Assembly (NCBI RefSeq): GCF_001187435.1
Contig: NZ_LFXA01000002.1
Span: forward strand, 496,001 to 560,000
Direction of reading: 5' to 3'
DNA length: 64,000 nucleotides
From: Streptomyces caatingaensis
GTDB taxonomy: Bacteria > Actinomycetota > Actinomycetes > Streptomycetales > Streptomycetaceae
Shown here: in pieces, positions 47,001 to 54,559 of the stretch
How the letters are laid out: each line of letters opens with the position of its first letter
How positions within the stretch are numbered: the first letter of the stretch is position 1
The notes under the pieces: generated by a model
What the model was told of the DNA's origin: nothing
The model's database searches: none
The model's input: the letters and a program-made list of their open reading frames with translations, nothing else
Program-made: the position numbers and the translations under genes

Positions 47001-47718
47001 TGTCCGCGGTACGGGCGTCCAGGCGCAGGTCCGCCAGACGGTTCCGCCAGTTGCCCGGCGGCAGGTTCCTGCGGTGCTCCTCCTCGTCCATCCACCGAGC
47101 GGTTTCGAGGAGTTCGGCGATCGGCACGTCGATGGGACGGGACGCGCCGGGGCGGCCGGCTTCGAGATCGTGGCCCGCGGGAGGGGCCGCGACCAGCTCG
47201 GGGGGAATGGTCACGGAGGCCTGTCGGCGCCGTTCCAGGAAACGATGAGAGCCTTCCCCCGCCCAGGGGAGGGGGTTCGTGGCGAACGCCGGCACCGCGC
47301 TGAGGGCGGCGTCGTAGATCGAGAACCGATGCGAGGCCACTGGGGGATCGACGCGGCGCGCGGGCCCCCTGCCGCTCTCCGGCAGACGGTAGCCGCGTAA
47401 GCGTTCGGGGAAGCCGGCGTAGGTTTCCAGGCTCTGCAGCCACATCCGGCGCCTCCTCATGGGCCAGAGCAGGTGGCGGGCCGAGGTGAGCGCGAGCCGT
47501 TCGGCGGGTCCCGGGGCGATGCCGGTGGCCCGGGCGAACGGGTATCCGCTGAGCAGGGTCCAGACGCCCTCGGCGGATCGGTCCGGATCCAGGGTCTCCA
47601 TGAGCCGCAGTCCCAGCTCGACCTGGCAGAGTAGGCCCGGCCGGGTCCCGGCTTGAGACTCCGGCCAGGGGCCCAGGTCCTGGGCCAGTCGCCGGTACCA
47701 GCCACTGCGATCACGCAT
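44023..47718 (-). CDS. pPIWI-RE-associated DinG-type helicase
   Basis: A 1231-residue superfamily 2 helicase of the XPD/DinG class, the usual partner of pPIWI-RE. About 240 N-terminal residues form the helical module seen in these partners (WYRRLAQDLGPWPESQAG). Walker A is GMVGSGKSTLM near 261, DEAD is IVIVDEADRVQ near 477, and motif VI is WQVIGRLVRGGVPARVV near 1135. Cysteines in STACPLD, DAPCGGL and HACPLWGMC between Walker A and DEAD resemble the four-cysteine iron-sulfur site of XPD/DinG. ATG 47718 overlaps the REase stop by eight bases (ATGCGTGA) and has GAGGAGGGGG upstream. It probably unwinds duplex or R-loop DNA for the PIWI protein. Confidence 0.85.
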   Translation of the reverse strand: MRDRSGWYRRLAQDLGPWPESQAGTRPGLLCQVELGLRLMETLDPDRSAEGVWTLLSGYPFARATGIAPGPAERLALTSARHLLWPMRRRRMWLQSLETYAGFPERLRGYRLPESGRGPARRVDPPVASHRFSIYDAALSAVPAFATNPLPWAGEGSHRFLERRRQASVTIPPELVAAPPAGHDLEAGRPGASRPIDVPIAELLETARWMDEEEHRRNLPPGNWRNRLADLRLDARTADRTGFEPAARLHLDGLTHMVGMVGSGKSTLMTLIAVWAHHRNLRTTLIVGDVAEQLTLTEMFTGLGLDAAPVQGATTREQHAQRLHRRLAARGARSLLAHTDRAFRHLSTACPLDAQRGMEAIEPLRYADAPCGGLRPGRRAAGQTDESAAAKARQALRRARGELDADGLSGQEEESGPPHACPLWGMCPRHGAARDLVDALIWVANPASLVNTAVPRQLNAERLRYLELAALRSDIVIVDEADRVQMQLDRAFAPSATLVTKGPESWLDQLQTHEIDELSRQGRLPLTDPDVERWSSALDVVGAATDRLYAMLIGSKDLRDWVQVDYFSAWTLQERLLHEWYPPAEPPPEDFVENEGELFRDEEELDPDGLSAAVRRPHDTYASRRAEVTELLDAFRDDPLGDRGPYGTDTDGLTRLTHDLLHTLNGTRTRRRVRVLLERLLRGAPGPEERPKPRSWHGGAVTEAPPLSDAWFERSAQRLEFTLILAALHQRLDRVTFLWPQVEAALHLDTTDNDLVRRPPLDYAPLVPESPMGNVLGFQYLVDSRGPEGAADGRTTGTLRFFRCAGVGRELLLTLPRLGADPARRLPGPHVLLMSATSWAGTSTRAHVLAPVEAVLKPGEQALRAIRETVFTTLFLYDQEGRPIRLSGTRPDDRSAVLRTMVDKLAKPGPGGDNSHLQQELNRIPDDRRRRALLLVGSYREAASAAARLDEIPRWQGKVRVLVADDAELGDGSPSDVPAAGQASRPGAVRRGDLASFADDVEAELLVAPLLAIERGHNILTVPQLPGETRVAAFGTVFFLARPHPVPDDLSLAVFGINDWATRFLRSQPGLPEGTFAGLVSSADELDDAGRAFRATARRVWRRLLSRPYIYSALSDAEQQSFAWDQLVAIWQVIGRLVRGGVPARVVFVDAAFAPALAAARSSSLPGDALPRWLGEQGLLWQLREVLAPYFADRPALRGFHDPADPALVRMLYQPLYEALCRLDAPAAITP

Positions 47719-48922
47719 GCCCGGTTCCCCCTCCTCGGCGGTCCTCCGGCGTCGGGGGCCCGATGCGGACCGCGGGGCCATGCTGCCCCTGGAGCCGCGC
47801 CGCCGCTGCGTCTCTCAACTGATCATCCGTGAAGAGGCGGAGGCCGCGGGCCCGTTCCCCGCGCTCGCGCTCGTACACCTCGATGTAGTCCTTGCGGTGC
47901 TCGACCCGAAACCGAGGCACGACCCAGCACGCCTCGTCGTAGTGCGGGTTGCAGGCCGGGGGTTCGGCGGCCCGGCCCAGCAGCCCGGGATGTGCCCAGT
48001 CCTTGACGTCGACCGCCCAGACGTGGCCGTCGGGAAAGGTGATCCTCAGGTCGTACGCGTCGTAGCCCGGCCACATCTCGACGGCGAGGCCGAGACGGCG
48101 GAGGAGCCCTTCGAGGTCCGTCTCGGCCCGGCCCGGGCCCGTGACGAACTGCCGCAGCGGCCGGCGCAACTGTCGCACCTCGCCGGCGGTGGTGGCGTCG
48201 ATCGGGATTCCCGTCGGTGGTGCTCCCTGATGGCGGCACTGGTCCCGTTCGCACCACCAGCCGCCGTCCGCCAGCGGGGTGAGAAGGGTGAGGCACCGGC
48301 CGCAAGGGGTGTAAGAGCCGTCTCGAAGATGGCCGTCAGGCACCGAGTCGTAGATCTCGTCGATCAAATCCCGTACCGGGTCGAGGTACAGGTCGGTGGT
48401 CACGTCGAACCAGTCCGCCTCGGTCAGCACGGGGCGGGTGACCAGCAGCCGGCGGAAGGCTGCGTAGGACTCGGGGGAGCCGTCCTCGCGGCAGGCGCGC
48501 AGGGCTTCGTTGATCACGAGCCGGTCGTACTGCTCGGCGGTGCTGTCCGTATGGCCTTTGAGGGCCAGTTCATGACAGAACTGAGTCGGTTTCCCCGACT
48601 CTCTGTCGATCAGCCAGTCCTGCTCCGAGAAGATGTCGTCGGGCAACTCGAGAGGCCAGCTCGACACAGGGCGGCTGAGGCACCATCGCAGGAGGTCGGG
48701 GAGGCTCGATGGAGGGCTTGCGTCGTTGCGCAGACACTCCAAGACCAAGGCGTTCAGTGCCCGTTGGGCCTCTCGGGGGTAGGGCAGACGGAAGGAGTCC
48801 AGGTCGTCGACGGCTTCGAGCCGCACGACAGCCGTGGCGATGTCCCGGAGCAGCCGCAGGTCGGGATGGCCGAGCAGGCCGTGGGAGAACGAGGATTCGG
48901 TCACGGTGCGTTCCTCAGCCAT
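47711..48922 (-). CDS. REase-fold nuclease associated with pPIWI-RE
   Basis: A 403-residue protein, the third member of the pPIWI-RE three-gene module. The C-terminal restriction-endonuclease motif is YDLRITFPDGHVWAVDVKDW near 290-308, giving the D...D-x-K pattern. A zinc-ribbon-like segment CGRCLTLLTPLADGGWWCER with a later cysteine lies near 204-228. The N-terminal region is helical (LPDLLRWCLSRPVSSWPLEL). ATG 48922 is chosen because it gives an eight-base ATGNNTGA overlap, the same geometry as the next gene; ATG 48937 is an alternative. It probably cuts DNA marked by the pPIWI-RE complex. Confidence 0.85.
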   Translation of the reverse strand: MAEERTVTESSFSHGLLGHPDLRLLRDIATAVVRLEAVDDLDSFRLPYPREAQRALNALVLECLRNDASPPSSLPDLLRWCLSRPVSSWPLELPDDIFSEQDWLIDRESGKPTQFCHELALKGHTDSTAEQYDRLVINEALRACREDGSPESYAAFRRLLVTRPVLTEADWFDVTTDLYLDPVRDLIDEIYDSVPDGHLRDGSYTPCGRCLTLLTPLADGGWWCERDQCRHQGAPPTGIPIDATTAGEVRQLRRPLRQFVTGPGRAETDLEGLLRRLGLAVEMWPGYDAYDLRITFPDGHVWAVDVKDWAHPGLLGRAAEPPACNPHYDEACWVVPRFRVEHRKDYIEVYERERGERARGLRLFTDDQLRDAAAARLQGQHGPAVRIGPPTPEDRRGGGTGHA

Positions 48923-50618
48923 GGGAGGGGCGTTCATCGACGTAGGAGGTGCCGGTGGTGCACCAGGGCCGTGCCCGGCAGCTGGCGCAGTGCCTGCCGG
49001 GCCGCGGCTCGTACGTCGTGTCGTCGAGCAGTGGTTGTGCCATGCCGGCGATGACCTCGCGGGCTTCGTCCACGACCTCTGGGCGACTTGGATCAATGCG
49101 TTCCAGCACGGAGTGCCCATCGCCCAGCAGCTCGAATTCGACCCACGAACGTCCGGGATCGGCACCCAATACCCCGGCGTTCAACATGAGTACCCCCAGG
49201 GCGAGCTGGGGGTACCGGAGCAGCAATGGCTCGCGCTCCCAGAGGTGGTGGGAGGACGTCTTTGTCTCGCGCCATATCCAGCCGCCCGCGCGGGTGTGGA
49301 GCAGGTCCGGGGTGGCGATGACGACGACGTCCAACTCGGGTACGTACGTGGTCACCTGGTGCTGCACGAGAACCTCTTCCTGGGGGGCAAGCCCGGAGAG
49401 CGGGCACAGGGAACGGTGCTCCCCCAGCATGGCGGCGGCCTCGCGGGCCTGTTCACCGTGCAGGTCGAATCCGCCTGCGGACCAGTTCTCCACGTCCTGA
49501 GGACCCGGTAGTTCACGACAGCTCGTCCTAGGGCACGCTCCATGCCGCTCATTGAGCCAGGCGTCAACGGCCCGGCCCCGCAGGGTGGCACGGTCCTCCT
49601 CCTGAAGGGAAGCCAGCCGTAACCGTCTGGTGAGGTGGTACTGAGCGGGGCAGTCCTTGTGGAGCCGGAGGTCCCAGACGGACAACGAGCGACGGCGGCG
49701 CGTCGGCGTGGTCGGAACGCCGCCCCATAGGGAAGGCGTCCGGCGGAGATCGGAGCAGTGTCCGATCACCTTGCACGAGACGCAGTCCGCCCCGGGGCGG
49801 CGCTCGATGCCCGTGGCGGCGTCGTGGAAGGCGGGGGCGGCGTGTTCCGCGAAACGCCGGGGCACCTCCTGCGCATCCCAGTCGAGAACGGTCTGGACGG
49901 AGCCGTCGGCGCATCCGAACGCGAAGACGCGCACGCGCTCGGGGACCGGGTCCGCCATTGCGGCGGTGACGGGGGGCGCCGTCGCCCAGCGGGGCCTTGG
50001 ACCGGGGGCCCCATGGGCGAGGACGTGCGCTATGGCGGTCTTCTCCGCTTCGGAGCGGTCCGCCTTTGCCCGTCCGAAGGACGGGATCCACAGGTCTCGG
50101 ACGCGCCCGTCCGCCGAGGCGTAGCGGCGTCCCCAGACCGTGTGTTCGTACTGAAGCGCGCCGCGTTGGTCACGCTGTGGCCGCTTCGCGGTGCGGGCGA
50201 TCCACTCGAGGCGGACGGGGGTGGTGGCCGGCAGGCCCTCCGCGCGCGCCGCCTCCTGCTCGTCGGCGCGTGCGTCCAGGTACCGTTCCAGTGCTTCGGC
50301 CGTCCAATGCAGCAACGCGCTGTGGGCGGGCGCGGTCCTGCGCTGGAACACCCCTTTCGTTTCATGGAGTTCACGGAGTACCCGCGCGAGGGGCCAGGCC
50401 TGGTGCTCGATCAGATCGAGTGCGGCGAACAATGGAGCGGCCGCGAACTCTTCCAGCGGCTGCGGACGGAAGGGAAGGGGCGGGTCGGGCGTGATCAACG
50501 GACGTACGGCGAGGCTCCGGTGGAGCCGGCAGCCATTGGGGTCCGGGCGGGCAGCCGTCGTGCTCACCCTGATGAGCCAGGAGGCGTCCTCGGTGTCGTC
50601 GGGTGCGGAGTATGGCAT
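48915..50618 (-). CDS. PD-(D/E)XK nuclease of Cas4/RecB type with cysteine clusters
   Basis: A 567-residue nuclease. The catalytic core is VVVIATPDLLHTRAGGWIWR followed by ETKTSS, near residues 433-455 (Asp...E-x-K). A cysteine at KDCPAQYHL near 321 and the C-terminal CASCRARPWC near 543-552 form the iron-sulfur arrangement of Cas4/AddB nucleases. A further cluster, CVSCKVIGHC near 276, is extra. ATG 50618 is preferred over GTG 50624 because GGGAG is then correctly spaced. It opens the pPIWI-RE operon and its stop overlaps the REase start. This fourth gene is not part of the canonical three-gene module. Confidence 0.83.
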   Translation of the reverse strand: MPYSAPDDTEDASWLIRVSTTAARPDPNGCRLHRSLAVRPLITPDPPLPFRPQPLEEFAAAPLFAALDLIEHQAWPLARVLRELHETKGVFQRRTAPAHSALLHWTAEALERYLDARADEQEAARAEGLPATTPVRLEWIARTAKRPQRDQRGALQYEHTVWGRRYASADGRVRDLWIPSFGRAKADRSEAEKTAIAHVLAHGAPGPRPRWATAPPVTAAMADPVPERVRVFAFGCADGSVQTVLDWDAQEVPRRFAEHAAPAFHDAATGIERRPGADCVSCKVIGHCSDLRRTPSLWGGVPTTPTRRRRSLSVWDLRLHKDCPAQYHLTRRLRLASLQEEDRATLRGRAVDAWLNERHGACPRTSCRELPGPQDVENWSAGGFDLHGEQAREAAAMLGEHRSLCPLSGLAPQEEVLVQHQVTTYVPELDVVVIATPDLLHTRAGGWIWRETKTSSHHLWEREPLLLRYPQLALGVLMLNAGVLGADPGRSWVEFELLGDGHSVLERIDPSRPEVVDEAREVIAGMAQPLLDDTTYEPRPGRHCASCRARPWCTTGTSYVDERPSHG

Positions 50619-50802
50619 GGCCACTCCCTGGGGGAACGGTGTGGGCGTGCAGGGGCCGCGGCCCTGCCGCGGCCGCGCAGGGCTCTCTGGGCCGGAACCC
50701 TACCTGCTGTTAACTCAGTGCACGTACGGATTGGCGCACTTCCTCTTCACGCGATCCGCTACGCTGCGGAGGGCGGGGCTCGGCGTGCCGGAGGGGTGAG
50801 GA

Positions 50803-52272
50803 TTGGACGAGAGCTCGGTTCAACTGGGGGCCGGTGTCGTCCTCCAGGGCCGCTTCGAACTTGAGGAGTCCATCGGTAAGGGTGGCATGGCCCGCGTGTG
50901 GCGTGCCGTCGACCGGGCGACGGGACGTCGTGTCGCGGTCAAGTTCCTGCGCATGGACACCGAAGAATTCCAGCACCTCGACCTGCGGGAACGGCGAGAG
51001 GCAGAAAGGGAGTTCAGGGGGCGGTTTCGTAGGGAGGCCGCGCTTCTGGGGCAGTTCGTCCATCCCGGCATCACCGAGCTCATCGCACAGGGGATGCTGG
51101 GGGACCTGCCGTACTTCGTGATGCGGCTGGTCGAGGGGGTAACTCTCCACGACTTCCTGAAGCGCCAGGGGGCGCTGGCCTTGCCCGTGGCCCTCTCCTG
51201 TGCCGTCCAGGTGGCCCGCGCCCTTGCCTGTGCGCACGCTCATCTGGTGGTCCACCGCGACCTCAAGCCCTACAACATCATGATTGCCGAGGACGGGACC
51301 GTCGTCCTGCTCGACTTCGGGATCGCCAAGCCGCTGTCCGGTGAAGCCACCCAGTACACCCGACGCGGTTCGACGCTGGGCAGTGGGGGATATCAGGCTC
51401 CCGAGCAGATCCTGTCGAGGAAGGTGAGCACCCGGAGCGACATCTACTCCTTGGGATGCGTCTGCTACAAAATGCTCACCGGTCGTGCTCCCTTCATCAG
51501 CCTCGAAGGAAGCCTCCGAGCGCTGCAGGACTTGCACCTGTACGCTGCTCCGTCGCCGCTGCGATCGCGCGTCGCAGGTGTTCCCGCGGAGGTCGACGAC
51601 CTGGTGCTGCGGATGCTCGCCAAGGGGCAGAACGAGCGCCCCGACATCGATGAAGTGCTGGCGGTATTGAGTCCGTTGACGCCATCGCCCGGTGATCCCG
51701 AACCCCGGCCTCTGACGCACCCCGATCTTACGCTGCCGTTCCGACGCCCTGGAGACGGCCGTCCGGCAGAGCGGGTGCGGCCGCCCGCCAAGGCTGTCGA
51801 GGAGTGGCTCGACCGGCGGATGATCGAGCGGACCTGCCGCACGGCGCGCGAGGAGATCGACGAGGGAGATCCCGGCGCGGCGGTCGGTGAGCTTGCGGAG
51901 CTGGCACCTCGGGTGCGCAAGGAGTGGGGTTTCCGCTCGGCCCTCGTCCGTCAGGTCTGGAACCTGGCCGCGGAAGGCCTTCGCATCGCCGGTAAGTGCG
52001 GGGCAGCGGCCGAGCTCTACGACGGGATCGCCGAGGACCTCGTGCGGGGCGAAGGACCCAAGGACCGTGCCGACCGGGCCGTCGCCCGGCTGCGCGCAGC
52101 CGAATGCCGGCTGGTCGACTACGACCTCGGTGGAGCGCTCGCAGTCCTCGCCGACACGGAGGCGTGTGCCGGGGAGCTGCCGCCGGAACTCGCCGAGAGG
52201 GTCGAGGCCGTACGGCAGGAGTTGCAGCTCGACGTGAACGAGCGCTGCGATCCGCCGGCGGGCACCAGTTGA
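50803..52272 (+). CDS. Serine/threonine protein kinase
   Basis: A 489-residue Hanks-type kinase. The glycine loop is IGKGGMARVWRAVD, the ATP lysine is in VAVKFLRMD, and the catalytic loop HRDLKPYNIM, DFGIAKPL and GGYQAPEQIL are all intact. The C-terminal 200 residues are helical and TPR-like (RADRAVARLRAAECRLVDYD). No membrane segment is seen, so it is cytosolic, unlike typical PASTA kinases. TTG 50803 has GGAGG at 50790-50794. It is divergent from the pPIWI-RE operon and convergent with the methylase. Kinases accompany several Streptomyces phage defences and may signal infection. Its target is unknown. Confidence 0.9.
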   Translation: MDESSVQLGAGVVLQGRFELEESIGKGGMARVWRAVDRATGRRVAVKFLRMDTEEFQHLDLRERREAEREFRGRFRREAALLGQFVHPGITELIAQGMLGDLPYFVMRLVEGVTLHDFLKRQGALALPVALSCAVQVARALACAHAHLVVHRDLKPYNIMIAEDGTVVLLDFGIAKPLSGEATQYTRRGSTLGSGGYQAPEQILSRKVSTRSDIYSLGCVCYKMLTGRAPFISLEGSLRALQDLHLYAAPSPLRSRVAGVPAEVDDLVLRMLAKGQNERPDIDEVLAVLSPLTPSPGDPEPRPLTHPDLTLPFRRPGDGRPAERVRPPAKAVEEWLDRRMIERTCRTAREEIDEGDPGAAVGELAELAPRVRKEWGFRSALVRQVWNLAAEGLRIAGKCGAAAELYDGIAEDLVRGEGPKDRADRAVARLRAAECRLVDYDLGGALAVLADTEACAGELPPELAERVEAVRQELQLDVNERCDPPAGTS

Positions 52273-52281
52273 GTGGTCAAT

Positions 52282-52312
52282 AGGTGCACCGTCTACGGTG
52301 GCTCATGCACCT
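52282..52312. terminator. Possible bidirectional terminator between kinase and methylase
   Basis: AGGTGCA (52282-52288) and TGCACCT (52306-52312) enclose an inner CACCGT-CT-ACGGTG stem. It lies between two convergent genes and slightly overlaps the methylase end. Confidence 0.45.
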
Positions 52313-54318
52313 GTCACGAGGCGTCCTGCCACGAGCCCCTCGCTCAGCTCGTTGAGCAAGTCCCTTCCCACGCCGCCGAGTTCGTCCAGCAGGGTCATGA
52401 GGGCGACCATATGCCCGAACGTCTCCCCGTAGTGCCGTTGTTCCTTCAAGGGCAGTTGCAGGACCTGAAGTTTACGAATGTCCACTCGTGCGGAACTGGA
52501 CGCATGAGTGCCTGCCTGGCGGCCGTTGGAGGGGGCGCGGAGGCAGCCCGCCAAGAACCGGGCGTCGAGCCGTTCAGGGACGACGCGCAACGCGTACAGC
52601 TGAGGGCCCAAGGCGATGGGCGGCCCTTCGTGCACCCACGCGTCGAAGACTCGGACGACTCCCGCCACGACGACGTCCCCGGGCTCCGCCAGCACCAAGT
52701 CCGGCCGGGCGGCGAGCGTCGGCCGTCCGCCGGTTCTCCCGCCGTTGGGTAGGTCCGCGATCGTCAAGAGGGGAACGCTGGCCTCCGAACACCTGGCCTT
52801 TGCGGGAGAATCGTTCATGGGTTGGTGGCCGCCGCGCAGCAGGAGGGCTCCGGCTCGGGCCAGTTCGCCGACGGTAGTCGTAGGGCGCTTGGCACCCGTC
52901 AGGTCGAGCCCAGCCAGCACCGTGCTTGTCTCCCGGAGAGACTCTGCGAGCAGACCGAACCGCCCCCAGGTGCTGGCGAGTCGGACTGCGTCTGCAGGTG
53001 ACGGGGGCGCCGTGTGCCGGCCGGGGGTGAGATTGACGTCGTCGTCCAGCAGGTCGAGGACGGCCAACCGCGCGACCCCCTCCGGGAGGATCCCCCCCGG
53101 GTGGTGAAGGAGGGCGACCGCCTGGCGGATGAAGGCATGCAGGCCGTCCCAGTCAGGCCTCCCGTCCCGAGCGCCGCGCCCATCCTGTTCCGTGGCATCG
53201 ACCAGCAGGACATCGTCCGTGCTCTCCGAGCCTCCCTGATGCGTCGGCGCGCGCAGCACCCAGAGGTGCAGGGAGACGCCATGCGGTTGTGCGCATCCAG
53301 GGGGCAGTGCGATGACGGCCTTCACATGCCCGGTCCGCAGCAGAGAACTGCGGATCCTGCGTCCCGCCCGGCGAGAGGCCACGGCGGGCGGGAGCAGCAG
53401 CACCGCTGTACCGCCCGGCCGCAGCCGGGCCAAGCAGTGCTGTACCCAGGCGAGCTCGGGTTCCGTGCGTGGCGGAAGGCCATGCGCCCAGCGGGAGTCG
53501 GTGGCCAGCTCCTCGTGGCCCCACTCACGTTCACTGAAAGGGGGGTTGCAGAGCACGATGTCCGCACGCACGCCCGGGTGAGGATCGGACCGCAAAGAGT
53601 CCCCCACCGCGATGCACGGTCTGGGCCCCTGGGGCTCGAGGAGGAAGCGGAGCCGGGCGGCGGCCAGGGCCGCCAGCGCGGGTTCCCGGTCGCACCCGAC
53701 GAGCCGCGTGGGCCCTTGCCCATACGTCGTGGTGACCGCGGTGAGCAAGTGGCCGGTCCCGCATGCCGGGTCGAGCACGGTCAGTGGTCCGCCCGTACGC
53801 TTTGGGCGGGCGCACAAGGCCACCGTCGTCATGAGGGACGCGAGTGGTGGGGGCGTCGTGCTGACTTGACGCACATTGGTGTCGAGCCAGCGTCGCAGCA
53901 GGAATTCGAAGGTCTGCCGGGAACCGTCGCGTCGTCCGAGGCGCACGGCCTCGGCCACCAGTTCCTGGGCCTCCGTGGAGAGCGACGGGGCTGGCCGTTC
54001 GCGTCCGCCCCGCATGCGCCGGCCCGCCTCGGCGATCGCCAGACCGGACTCGGCCCGGCTGCTGAGCGCCTCGAAGCGAGGCCACAACAACTCGCGGTCC
54101 CCGGCTTCCTTGAGTTTGTCCTTCGCCCGCAGCCACTCCTCCACTTCCGACAGGGAGAAGTGAGGGCTCGCGTCGGAACCGCCGATGCGCTCGGGGAACG
54201 AGTCGTGGCGACGCCGCCAGTTACTGACCGCCGCCCGTCCGACCCCGGCGATGCGGGCGATCTCCGCGAGGGTTACAGGGACGGTGCGCGCGGATGCCGG
54301 GGTACGCGCTGAAGCCAT
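52303..54318 (-). CDS. N6-adenine DNA methylase with fused HTH and recognition-like domain
   Basis: A 671-residue class I methyltransferase of the HsdM/Eco57I style. The N terminus has a helix-turn-helix TLAEIARIAGVGRAAVSNWR with a following winged region. The SAM motif is VLDPACGTGHLLTA near 178 and the catalytic motif IV is ADIVLCNPPFSERE near 258, specific for adenine-N6. The C-terminal third (LPLLTIADLPNGGRTGGRPT, FLAGCLRAPSNGRQ, VDIRKLQVLQLPLKEQ) resembles a type I specificity subunit half, so recognition and methylation appear to be in one chain. ATG 54318 has GGGAG upstream. It may mark self DNA for the neighbouring nucleases, which is inferred from position only. Confidence 0.85.
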   Translation of the reverse strand: MASARTPASARTVPVTLAEIARIAGVGRAAVSNWRRRHDSFPERIGGSDASPHFSLSEVEEWLRAKDKLKEAGDRELLWPRFEALSSRAESGLAIAEAGRRMRGGRERPAPSLSTEAQELVAEAVRLGRRDGSRQTFEFLLRRWLDTNVRQVSTTPPPLASLMTTVALCARPKRTGGPLTVLDPACGTGHLLTAVTTTYGQGPTRLVGCDREPALAALAAARLRFLLEPQGPRPCIAVGDSLRSDPHPGVRADIVLCNPPFSEREWGHEELATDSRWAHGLPPRTEPELAWVQHCLARLRPGGTAVLLLPPAVASRRAGRRIRSSLLRTGHVKAVIALPPGCAQPHGVSLHLWVLRAPTHQGGSESTDDVLLVDATEQDGRGARDGRPDWDGLHAFIRQAVALLHHPGGILPEGVARLAVLDLLDDDVNLTPGRHTAPPSPADAVRLASTWGRFGLLAESLRETSTVLAGLDLTGAKRPTTTVGELARAGALLLRGGHQPMNDSPAKARCSEASVPLLTIADLPNGGRTGGRPTLAARPDLVLAEPGDVVVAGVVRVFDAWVHEGPPIALGPQLYALRVVPERLDARFLAGCLRAPSNGRQAGTHASSSARVDIRKLQVLQLPLKEQRHYGETFGHMVALMTLLDELGGVGRDLLNELSEGLVAGRLVTGA

Positions 54319-54559
54319 CGAGATCTCCCTGGCTGGACTCCGGGCGGACCGGGGCCGCTCCTGACCTCGGTGAGGGGTACACCGGTGCCGGAGCATCCCA
54401 TTTCCCTGGCAGGCTACTACGACGCACATTTACTTTGTTCACAGCGCTGTTGACGCCCGGGACGCGCGGTGTGGGCGAGGGGTGGGGAGGCCTGGCCCGC
54501 GTTCGGGCGGGACGGAACCGGGCGCGCTGACCGCGTCCGCCCTGCCCGTGTCACGCCCC

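Noticed and set aside
26593..54318. Known BREX, DISARM or Pgl locus
   Set aside because: No PglZ-type phosphatase, BrxL, DrmA/B/C or PglY/W equivalents; the methylase and kinase alone are not enough.
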